A stretch of 8,442 nucleotides of DNA, from assembly GCA_964568795.1 (NCBI GenBank), contig CAZMRQ010000050.1, positions 1-8,442 on the forward strand, written 5' to 3'. The position numbers were made by a program, and so were the translations under genes. Each line of letters starts with the position of its first letter. Position 1 is the first letter of the stretch. This document shows positions 1 through 5,532 of this stretch, one piece after another. The notes below the pieces were generated by a model. It searched no databases. It saw only the letters and a list, made by a program, of their open reading frames with translations, and was not told the origin of the DNA. Origin of the DNA: CAZMRQ01 sp964568795 (GTDB lineage: Bacteria; Pseudomonadota; Gammaproteobacteria; Comchoanobacterales; Comchoanobacteraceae).

Positions 1-87
1 TCCAATAGCAATGAGATGATAGGGGTTGTAGCGCCTAGAGGATTAGGTGTGGAAGTTGATATTTTTTTATACATATGTTATTATTAA
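1..87 (+). CDS. Possible 3' end of an upstream gene (partial)
   Basis: Frame 1 is open from the window edge for 28 codons and ends at TAA (85-87). The residues have ordinary protein composition, with a run Met-Ile-Gly-Val-Val-Ala-Pro-Arg-Gly. The segment is too short to assign a family and could be chance open frame. It is kept because it enters from the left edge with no internal stop. Confidence 0.25.
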   Translation, partial: SNSNEMIGVVAPRGLGVEVDIFLYICYY

Positions 88-131
88 ATTAATTTAGCAA
101 AGGACGCAATATCAATATCAATGTGTAATCG

Positions 132-491
132 GTGGAATCGCACTTCTTTTTTTGCACAGGAGCTGCGAATGCAGTGGGTTGTGAAGAAGCGATAAACAAT
201 ATGATTCAGGAGAATAAGCTTCAAGCGGCGGGGGACTCAGGCAGTTTCTACGTTCAGATAAACAAAATCGGCAAAGAAAATTGTATAGATAACGGAAAGA
301 TTAATCGTGCCAATTGTCGGAATTCGGACATGACATGTTCTACTGTCTATCAACAAAAATGCTCTTTGGAAGACAAGAAAACGTGTGAGGAAACTTTGAG
401 TCGTTGCGTTAACTCAGGCTATCTGAAGATCGTATCGGGGGAGGGAATGCAGACAGAAGGTTACTGCAAAGCATCAGACGTATCTGGTTAA
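132..491 (+). CDS. Hypothetical small cysteine-rich protein, possibly 5'-truncated
   Basis: I do not recognise this 119-residue ORF. It opens with GTG and has no convincing Shine-Dalgarno sequence. A stop codon (126-128) lies just upstream in the same frame. It contains nine cysteines (residues 8, 17, 51, 62, 69, 77, 85, 92, 112), with a dense run from 51 to 92 spaced 7-11 apart, and is otherwise hydrophilic. The pattern suggests a disulfide-rich exported domain or a metal-binding domain, but no signal peptide is visible. A run of seven T (147-153) sits near the start. One extra T there would join it to an ATG at 121, so the annotated start may be wrong or the gene may be frameshifted. A hairpin follows 32 bp after the stop, consistent with a transcription unit ending here. 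Function unknown. Confidence 0.45.
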   Translation: MESHFFFCTGAANAVGCEEAINNMIQENKLQAAGDSGSFYVQINKIGKENCIDNGKINRANCRNSDMTCSTVYQQKCSLEDKKTCEETLSRCVNSGYLKIVSGEGMQTEGYCKASDVSG

Positions 492-523
492 TAAACCTCA
501 ACACTAAGAATTTGTCAAATATT

Positions 524-542
524 AGGCCCTGCTACAGGGCCT
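524..542 (+). terminator. Perfect hairpin downstream of the cysteine-rich ORF
   Basis: An 8-bp perfect stem AGGCCCTG/CAGGGCCT with a CTA loop lies 32 bp after the stop of the 132-491 ORF. It is followed by a weak T-rich tail (GATGTTCTT). Stem strength and position fit an intrinsic terminator; the poor T tract lowers confidence. It could instead be a structural or protein-binding palindrome. Confidence 0.5.
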
Positions 543-549
543 GATGTTC

Positions 550-1008
550 TTAAGGATATACCTTAGCCGTGTCCGCTTTGCTTTTAAGTATCCCGGTGAG
601 TGGTGAAAAGGCGAGGAATGCTGTAAGAAAGCATTTATGCCCCTGTTTCCTCAATAGATGCTGTGTAGGAAGTTCCGGTCTCCTTTGCAGAACCTTTGTT
701 GAGGTTGAGTGGGTTGAGCATTGATGCAGTAGCAGGGAGCACCATGACAGTTGTGGCAGTATTGCTTGTCGACGTAGCATGTTCAGCAATTATTAATCCA
801 AGAATCAATTTGTCAGGCTTTCTGTGGTTATACAGATAAGAGCGAGACAAAAATAAAGCATGTTTCAACAGATCAGAAAACATGGTGGGTCGATATGAAT
901 CATAAGAAAAATCGGTGTACATTGTTGCAAGATTTCAGTCAAAACTAGAAAGACACCACTAAATGATCGATACGGATATTGGCCAGGAATTGTCAGTAAA
1001 AAGAGGAT
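550..1008. other. Stretch without a supportable intact gene; possible gene debris
   Basis: Between the two hairpins both strands carry only short competing open frames. The minus strand has a 95-codon frame (635-922) with no ribosome binding site and no recognisable domain. The plus strand has a coding-looking but startless frame (778-948), listed separately. I see no RNA gene, no repeat array and no insertion-sequence ends. The best reading is decayed or noncoding sequence in an accessory region. Confidence 0.5.
744..948 (+). pseudogene. Possible frameshifted remnant of a small gene
   Basis: An ATG at 744 opens a 31-codon frame (stop 837-839) with a hydrophobic Val/Ala/Leu-rich start. It is preceded by AGGGAG, with only 4 nt spacing. 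In another frame, 778-948 is open with no start codon. It encodes a plausible tail that includes Cys-Gly-Tyr-Thr-Asp-Lys, Thr-Trp-Trp-Val-Asp-Met and Arg-Cys-Thr-Leu-Leu-Gln-Asp-Phe, ending in TAG. The frames overlap from 778 to 839, so a single frameshift would join them into a protein of about 67 residues with a hydrophobic N-terminus. This is inference from frame structure only; the minus strand is also partly open here. Confidence 0.2.
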
Positions 1009-1021
1009 GGGGTGAGACCCC
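1009..1021. terminator. Small GC hairpin, terminator-like on the minus strand
   Basis: A stem GGGGT/ACCCC with a 3-nt loop lies about 50 bp beyond the stop of the DUF3781 gene. On the minus strand it is followed a few bases later by TTTTT. On the plus strand it is followed directly by TGTTTT. It could end transcription in either direction, mainly of the DUF3781 gene. The stem is only 5 bp. Confidence 0.35.
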
Positions 1022-1070
1022 TGTTTTAAGCATCTAGGACCCAAAGTAAAGCGTCTTTTGATGATTTATG

Positions 1071-1349
1071 CTATTGTGTTATATATTTTTTAGCTGTTAT
1101 TATGCCTAAGCTTGATTTGTTTATTGTCAATATAACTTTGTATTTTTTTGAGATAAAATAATAGTTTTTTCCTTTTTCCTCTACGTCATCAAGAGGAATT
1201 GAGCCGATTATTTTTCTACAGTGACCGATGATCTGATTATCTGAATAGGTGTCGTGTTGCAGATTTTTTTTGATCCTACGCAACCCCAGCTCTGTATTTT
1301 TAAAATTATTTTGAACGAACGCTTTAGTGCCTTCTGTTATTCTACGCAT
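1071..1349 (-). CDS. DUF3781 family protein
   Basis: This 92-residue protein matches what I recall of the DUF3781 family, which is functionally uncharacterised and usually 80-100 residues. In order it shows Asn-Thr-Glu-Leu-Gly-x-x-Arg-Ile-Lys-Lys-Asn-Leu (about residues 18-30), a central helix with His-Cys-Arg-Lys-Ile-Ile, then Lys-Gly-Lys-Asn-Tyr-Tyr and a C-terminal Leu-Thr-Ile-Asn followed by Gly-Ile-Ile-Thr-Ala-Lys-Lys. It is soluble, basic and has no signal peptide. The ATG start leaves a short N-terminal extension before the conserved core. No strong ribosome binding site is visible upstream. The gene stands alone in an accessory-looking stretch, opposite in strand to pth, with a hairpin about 50 bp downstream. 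Family assignment is from remembered motifs; no function is claimed. Confidence 0.8.
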   Translation of the reverse strand: MRRITEGTKAFVQNNFKNTELGLRRIKKNLQHDTYSDNQIIGHCRKIIGSIPLDDVEEKGKNYYFISKKYKVILTINKSSLGIITAKKYITQ

Positions 1350-1575
1350 ACTACTGACTCAATTTATTATTTGGCTCTGTTCGCTGGAATTGTTGAAAAG
1401 CATCGTGTGTCCTTGGTCGTTTCTACATGAAATCGGGTTGATTCAGTTCTTGTATTATATACTGTATCCACAAACTGTTCAAATGCAGCTTGCTCACAGT
1501 CCAACATATGAGCACACCCCTCGTGAGGCAAGAGAGCCATATGAATCGTATGATAAAAAATAGTGCAATCTTGCC

Positions 1576-1602
1576 TTGCTATAACATGACAAATCATACA
1601 AT
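1576..1602 (+). promoter_or_regulatory. Weak candidate promoter for the pth-ychF operon
   Basis: A TTGCTA (1576-1581) and a TACAAT (1597-1602) are separated by 15 bp, shorter than ideal. Transcription would start around 1609, giving a very short leader before either pth start codon. The rest of 1350-1617 contains no better promoter and no gene I can support, so this is offered only as the best available candidate. Confidence 0.25.
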
Positions 1603-1617
1603 ATGTCGATTAAATGA

Positions 1618-2205
1618 ATGAGACTTTCAAGCATGCAAGGTGTTCGTGTTATCATAGGGCTGGGCAATTGGGGTCCTGAATATCAAAAAACACGCCATAA
1701 TATAGGCCATCTTTACGTAGATCAACTATCTCAAGAGTTCCAATCGTCCTGGGTACAGCATCCCACAGGGGTGTCGTATACCAAAATAGCGGTTAGCGGA
1801 ACGACCTTGTATTTAGTCAAAACAAAAACATATATGAATATTTCGGGCTTGCCGCTTAAGAAATTCTGTGATTACTATAAGTTGGCAGCTGAACAGATTG
1901 CTGTTGCGCATGATGAGATTGATCTTCCATGTGGTATATTGAAATTGAAAAAAGGCGGTGGGCACGGGGGACACCGGGGAATGCTAGACATGGCTCAACA
2001 TGGGATGAAAGACTGTTGGCGTTTGCGTTTTGGGGTGGGTAGGCCACCACACCAGCAGGACGTTTCTCAATGGGTTTTGAGTTCTCCTCCTGAAACGGAG
2101 CTTCGTTTGTGGAAAGAAATGATTCTTTTGGCATGCCAAGGCACTGAACTCTTGCTTCAGGGTCGTTTTCAAGACATTATGAATGATTGGCATCTTAGGA
2201 GATGA
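1618..2205 (+). CDS. pth: Peptidyl-tRNA hydrolase
   Basis: Cytoplasmic esterase that cleaves peptidyl-tRNA released from stalled ribosomes, recycling tRNA. The 195-residue length is typical. Visible motifs are Gly-Leu-Gly-Asn (Asn17), Thr-Arg-His-Asn with catalytic His27, Tyr-Met-Asn-Ile-Ser-Gly (Asn74), Ala-His-Asp-Glu-Ile-Asp-Leu-Pro (Asp99), the glycine-rich 113-121 loop with His119, and Arg-Leu-Arg-Phe-Gly-Val-Gly. These correspond to E. coli Asn10, His20, Asn68, Asp93 and His113. Two oddities: Arg120 sits where E. coli has Asn114, and Trp18 replaces the proline of the Gly-x-x-Asn-Pro-Gly loop. The start is uncertain. ATG 1618 and in-frame ATG 1633 both lack a good Shine-Dalgarno, and 1633 fits the family N-terminus slightly better. 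It is first in a tight operon with ychF 4 nt downstream. The rplY gene often found just before pth is absent. Confidence 0.95.
   Translation: MRLSSMQGVRVIIGLGNWGPEYQKTRHNIGHLYVDQLSQEFQSSWVQHPTGVSYTKIAVSGTTLYLVKTKTYMNISGLPLKKFCDYYKLAAEQIAVAHDEIDLPCGILKLKKGGGHGGHRGMLDMAQHGMKDCWRLRFGVGRPPHQQDVSQWVLSSPPETELRLWKEMILLACQGTELLLQGRFQDIMNDWHLRR
2197..2201 (+). promoter_or_regulatory. Ribosome binding site that fixes the ychF start
   Basis: AGGAG lies inside the last codons of pth, 8 nt before ATG 2210. It selects that ATG over an upstream in-frame ATG at 2183, which has no such site and would add nine residues absent from the family. Confidence 0.85.
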
Positions 2206-2209
2206 TTTT

Positions 2210-3304
2210 ATGGGTTTTCAATGTGGCATTGTTGGCCTCCCTAATGTGGGCAAGTCAACGTTATTTAACGCTCTCACTGAATCGGGGATAGCAGCGGAAA
2301 ACTACCCTTTTTGTACTATAGAGCCTAATGTCGGGACGGTCGCAGTGCCTGACTCCAGGCTGCAGTCATTGGCCTCTATTCAGCCAACCGAAAAAGTGAT
2401 TCCTGCTGTGACTCATTTTGTTGATATTGCTGGACTTGTTGAAGGAGCTTCAAAAGGAGAAGGTCTGGGGAATCAGTTTTTAGGCCATATTAGAAATGTC
2501 CAAGCTGTCATTCACATGGTCCGTATTTTTGCTGATGAGAATATCCAGCATGTATCACAAAAAGTAGATCCATTTGCAGATATTGAGGTGATTGAGATGG
2601 AGTTGTGTTTTGCTGATTGTGAGCAAATTGAGAAACAAATAACGCGTTATAAAAAGATGCTCAAAATACCAGGAAAAGAAGGCAAGAAGGCCCAGGAAAG
2701 AATCGATGTATTGAAGAGCATGCTTGTAGAAGTCGAGCAAGGCAAGCTAATTAGGCAGATGGCATTAACAGAAGCCATGATAGAATGCATAAAGGAGTGT
2801 CAATTTCTTACGGCCAAACCAATGCTGTATGTGGCTAATGTTGCGGAGGGAGATCTTGATTCAGCAAAACCCTTTATTAAAGAGATGGAAAAAAGAGGAG
2901 AGAGTGTTATCCCTCTTTGTGCTCAGTTAGAAGCTGAGATATCTTTGCTTCCTGAGCAAGAGCGTCAAGATTTTCTAACAGAACTGGGGATGAGCCAGTC
3001 AGGTCTTGATAGTTTGGTTCAGGCTGGGTATGGCCTTTTGGGGTTGCAGACATTTTTTACTGTCGGGCCGAAAGAAATTCGTGCGTGGACAACAAAGCAA
3101 GGGAACACAGCAGTTGAGGCAGCGGGCGTGATACACACAGATTTCATGAAGGGCTTTATACGTGCTGAAGTTATTCATTATAAAGACTATGTGTCTTCAG
3201 GTGGGGAGCTTGTTGCGAAAGAAAAGGGGCTATGGCAGTTGGAAGGGAAAGATTATATTGTGCAGGATGCAGATATTATCTATTTTAGAGTGAATCAGGC
3301 ATAG
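2210..3304 (+). CDS. ychF: Redox-/ribosome-associated ATPase YchF (OLA1/Obg family)
   Basis: Cytoplasmic P-loop NTPase of the Obg-related YchF/OLA1 group that binds ribosomes and hydrolyses ATP in preference to GTP. From ATG 2210 it is 364 residues, against 363 in E. coli, and begins Met-Gly-Phe-x-Cys-Gly-Ile-Val-Gly-Leu like the family. G1 is Gly-Leu-Pro-Asn-Val-Gly-Lys-Ser (9-16) and G3 is Asp-Ile-Ala-Gly-Leu (72-76). G4 is Asn-Val-Ala-Glu (210-213), the Asn-x-x-Glu form linked to ATP preference. His114, used in potassium-stimulated hydrolysis in this family, is present. A coiled-coil insert follows the G domain core. The C-terminal TGS domain ends with Gly-Lys-Asp-Tyr-Ile-Val-Gln-Asp-Ala-Asp-Ile. 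The gene starts 4 nt after the pth stop and is followed within 20 bp by a second translation signal, suggesting one transcript with the downstream genes. Confidence 0.98.
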   Translation: MGFQCGIVGLPNVGKSTLFNALTESGIAAENYPFCTIEPNVGTVAVPDSRLQSLASIQPTEKVIPAVTHFVDIAGLVEGASKGEGLGNQFLGHIRNVQAVIHMVRIFADENIQHVSQKVDPFADIEVIEMELCFADCEQIEKQITRYKKMLKIPGKEGKKAQERIDVLKSMLVEVEQGKLIRQMALTEAMIECIKECQFLTAKPMLYVANVAEGDLDSAKPFIKEMEKRGESVIPLCAQLEAEISLLPEQERQDFLTELGMSQSGLDSLVQAGYGLLGLQTFFTVGPKEIRAWTTKQGNTAVEAAGVIHTDFMKGFIRAEVIHYKDYVSSGGELVAKEKGLWQLEGKDYIVQDADIIYFRVNQA

Positions 3305-3323
3305 GATGAGGAGGCTTTGTGAT

Positions 3324-3395
3324 ATGGTGATGTCCAGTCATAGACATAAGCACACGGGTGTGATACCTTGCATTGATTTCAAGGTTTTGTTATGA
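3324..3395 (+). CDS. Possible 23-codon leader ORF coupled to the HMG-CoA reductase-like gene
   Basis: A perfect AGGAGG (3309-3314) stands 9 nt before ATG 3324. From there 23 codons run to a TGA (3393-3395) that overlaps the next gene's ATG (3392) as ATGA. The same frame is open from an earlier ATG at 3306. The peptide has a basic, histidine-containing run, Ser-Ser-His-Arg-His-Lys-His, and a hydrophobic end. The downstream gene has only a modest AAGG of its own, so the layout suggests ribosomes reach it by coupling through this leader. Whether the peptide itself matters is unknown. Alternatively, the AGGAGG is incidental. Confidence 0.4.
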   Translation: MVMSSHRHKHTGVIPCIDFKVLL

Positions 3396-4648
3396 AACTG
3401 TACCACACATCTTTTGATGACAGACTAAAACTTCTTAGAGAGAACGGCGTCCTCAGTCAGGAGGACTACCACTATTTATTGTCTGGCTACAGAGGCAGCT
3501 CATTGAGAGGAAGCAGTGAAGTTATTGAACAATTCATTGGTGTATATTCGAGTCCCCTTGCTATTATTGAACAAGTCCCTATCAATAATGATCTTGTTCC
3601 AGTCGTGCTGTCACTTGAGCAGCAAGAAGTCGTCCCTGGCATCAATAAATCAGCCAAGAGAGTACGTAATTATGGAGAGCTTTGTGCTGTTTCTTTGAGC
3701 AAAGGGGTGACCGGCCAACTTTTTTATGGTCAGAGTCAGCGTATGGATATAGAAAGCTATATTAGAACACAAAAAGAGCTTATACTTTTTGATGCGAATA
3801 CCACAGTTGCAAGTTCACTCAAATCTTCTGGAGGAGGCGTTATTGATCTTGGGCTGAGACAGATCAATGAGCAGGAATGTGTGCTTGAAATGTTAGTGGA
3901 TACTGCTGATTTGATGGGGTGTAACATAGTTAATGTCTTGTGCCTTTGGCTAAAAGAAAGGGTGAAATCACATACCAAACATACGGCATTTTTATCAGCT
4001 GTATCAAATTACTCTGACCATCAGATTTACCAGGCTGAAATTTTCCTTCATGGCTGCAGAAGAGATGAGGGCCAAGAATTGATTAGAAAGTTTAACTTAG
4101 CAAAGCATGATATAAGTAGAGCTGTGAACAATAATAAAAGCATTGCCAATGGGGTCATCTCTGTATTGCATGCCACTGGAAATGATACCCGGGCATTATC
4201 AGCAAACATGCATGCGTATGCAGCAAGAAGTGGAGAATATCAGCCATTGTCACATTTCTCATGCACAGAAGATGGGCTTCTTTATGGAAGCGTAACGATG
4301 CCAATGATGGTGGGGAGTAAAGGCATAGCTATTAAGGCTAACCCAACAGCACAGAGATGTCTTGATATCATGAAGATTGAAACGGCTGATGCTTTGGCAA
4401 TTAGGGCGATTGCTTGTGGTCTCTTATCAAACCTTGCTTCGCTGTATGACCATGTGCATACCAATCAGCACTCTTCTGCAGGCAGTGCGCACTGTAAAAA
4501 CATTGCTTTGCAATTGGATGTTTCACCGCTGGAATTCAATTGCTTTGTGGATGAGTTAGAGAAAGAAATGCGAATTGTGGGCAAAGTGACGATGGTAGAG
4601 GCGCGTGAGATTTTACAGCGGATTCGCCAAGAGAAAATCATCACATGA
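3392..4648 (+). CDS. Class II HMG-CoA reductase homologue with altered catalytic residues
   Basis: Homologue of class II (MvaA-type) 3-hydroxy-3-methylglutaryl-CoA reductase, which interconverts HMG-CoA and mevalonate using NAD(P)H. The 418-residue length matches the family (about 425). Visible are the small-domain start Phe-Asp-Asp-Arg-Leu, Glu-Gln-Phe-Ile-Gly (46-50) in place of Glu-Asn-Val-Ile-Gly, and a Gly-Gly-Gly (147-149). The nucleotide-domain motif Asp-Leu-Met-Gly-Cys-Asn (173-178) is present. So are Arg243, Asn-Lys (Lys249), Ala-Thr-Gly-Asn-Asp (Asp265) and His-Ala-Tyr-Ala-Ala-Arg-Ser-Gly (274-281). Aligned by hand to Pseudomonas mevalonii and Staphylococcus enzymes, catalytic Lys267 and Asp283 are kept. 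The Glu83 position is Gln77, and the His381 position is Ala363 (ungapped alignment from Asn347). It may therefore be inactive or altered. It overlaps the kinase-like gene by ATGA. AAGG lies 7 nt before the ATG. There are no membrane segments. Confidence 0.9.
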   Translation: MKLYHTSFDDRLKLLRENGVLSQEDYHYLLSGYRGSSLRGSSEVIEQFIGVYSSPLAIIEQVPINNDLVPVVLSLEQQEVVPGINKSAKRVRNYGELCAVSLSKGVTGQLFYGQSQRMDIESYIRTQKELILFDANTTVASSLKSSGGGVIDLGLRQINEQECVLEMLVDTADLMGCNIVNVLCLWLKERVKSHTKHTAFLSAVSNYSDHQIYQAEIFLHGCRRDEGQELIRKFNLAKHDISRAVNNNKSIANGVISVLHATGNDTRALSANMHAYAARSGEYQPLSHFSCTEDGLLYGSVTMPMMVGSKGIAIKANPTAQRCLDIMKIETADALAIRAIACGLLSNLASLYDHVHTNQHSSAGSAHCKNIALQLDVSPLEFNCFVDELEKEMRIVGKVTMVEAREILQRIRQEKIIT

Positions 4649-5532
4649 AGTTGGATATTAGTCTTAGCATGCCGGGAAGAACATTCGTCATGGGGGAGTA
4701 TTTGATTGATCGTTGTCACCAAGCACTGATTTTGACGACTGCGCCTAACTATGAACTGGGTTGTGCGATTACTGAAGAAGAGCTGGAGGATGAAGACCGT
4801 TTGCATGGCTTTCCTGAAGACCATCCGAGTGTTGATGATTTGCGTATGAGAAGATGGTGTGATGCCATTTGGTTGCACTACGACCCCTACCATCGCCAAG
4901 TGGGTTTTGGCGGGGACTTAACTCTCGCAGCTCTAGTGAGGCAAGCATGTTCACATCTCACAGGCGATGTGGCTGCAGGGGAGTCTGACAGGTGTGCATT
5001 GATTGAAGCATTAAAGGCAGACATGAGTCAAATGGGGCATGACATTGATTGCGGTGAAGTTCTTGCTCAAATAATGGGAGGCTTCTGTTTTATAGATAGC
5101 CAAAGCGGGAAAACAGAACAGGTTGATTTGCCTCAAGGTCTCACTTGGTCATTGCTGCCGTCTCCGTATGAAAAGAGACAAATGCCCCGTTACCGGGTTC
5201 AATGCCAGCCGTTAAAAGAAGTTTATGAGTACGGCCATGAAGCTTGGCAACAGGGGAGATGGGATGATTTTTTCTCAGCTATTGACCAATACCATGATGT
5301 GTGTCAAGCGCAGGGGCTTATTGATCCTTCACAACAAAAGGTTGTCGAGAGTATTCGAAGTGTGGGAGTTTCTGCGGTGAAGGCCTGTGGATACATGGGT
5401 AAAGATGCTATTATTGTTTTTCACCATCACAGCCTTCGAGAAAAGGTTCATCAGATAGAGATGGAAAGAGAGGGTGAATGGGTTTCAGAAGACAGTTTAG
5501 GATCAGGACTTCTATTGGAACTTAATGTTTAA
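4645..5532 (+). CDS. GHMP kinase-fold protein, phosphomevalonate/mevalonate kinase-like, degenerate loops
   Basis: Homologue of the GHMP kinase superfamily, closest in feel to phosphomevalonate kinases or the GHMP kinases found beside HMG-CoA reductase in Bacteroidota. The 295 residues are shorter than most (about 330). Motif 1 is clear: Met-Pro-Gly-Arg-Thr-Phe-Val-Met-Gly-Glu-Tyr (9-19), followed by Ala-Leu-Ile-Leu. Motif 2, normally Gly-Leu-Gly-Ser-Ser, reads Gly-Phe-Gly-Gly-Asp (87-91). The catalytic-Asp segment reads Cys-Gly-Glu-Val-Leu-Ala-Gln-Ile-Met-Gly-Gly (136-146), so by spacing Glu138 replaces Asp, though Asp133 is near. Motif 3, normally Gly-Ala-Gly-Gly-Gly-Asp, reads Gly-Tyr-Met-Gly-Lys-Asp (249-254). 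Loss of loop serines and glycines suggests weak or no ATP binding, or a divergent activity. Its ATG overlaps the reductase stop (ATGA), implying coupled translation. Its 3' end overlaps the convergent permease gene by 11 bp. Confidence 0.75.
   Translation: MKLDISLSMPGRTFVMGEYLIDRCHQALILTTAPNYELGCAITEEELEDEDRLHGFPEDHPSVDDLRMRRWCDAIWLHYDPYHRQVGFGGDLTLAALVRQACSHLTGDVAAGESDRCALIEALKADMSQMGHDIDCGEVLAQIMGGFCFIDSQSGKTEQVDLPQGLTWSLLPSPYEKRQMPRYRVQCQPLKEVYEYGHEAWQQGRWDDFFSAIDQYHDVCQAQGLIDPSQQKVVESIRSVGVSAVKACGYMGKDAIIVFHHHSLREKVHQIEMEREGEWVSEDSLGSGLLLELNV

Noticed and set aside
635..922. Minus-strand 95-codon ORF and an overlapping 79-codon ORF (550-789)
   Set aside because: No ribosome binding site or recognisable domain, and they compete with a plausible plus-strand frame; not reliable as genes.
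963..1037. 24-codon ORF starting at ATG 963
   Set aside because: No homology and only weak purines upstream; it runs through a hairpin and is probably chance.
1327..1597. Opposing ORFs upstream of DUF3781 (1327-1563 plus, 1367-1597 minus)
   Set aside because: They overlap each other, lack ribosome binding sites and show no family motifs; one also starts inside the DUF3781 gene.
2183..2209. Upstream ATG for ychF adding nine residues
   Set aside because: The family begins Met-Gly-Phe-x-Cys-Gly at ATG 2210, which also has AGGAG at 8 nt.
4465..4899. 144-codon minus-strand ORF across the reductase/kinase junction
   Set aside because: It lies wholly antisense to two well-supported coding genes and has unlikely composition.
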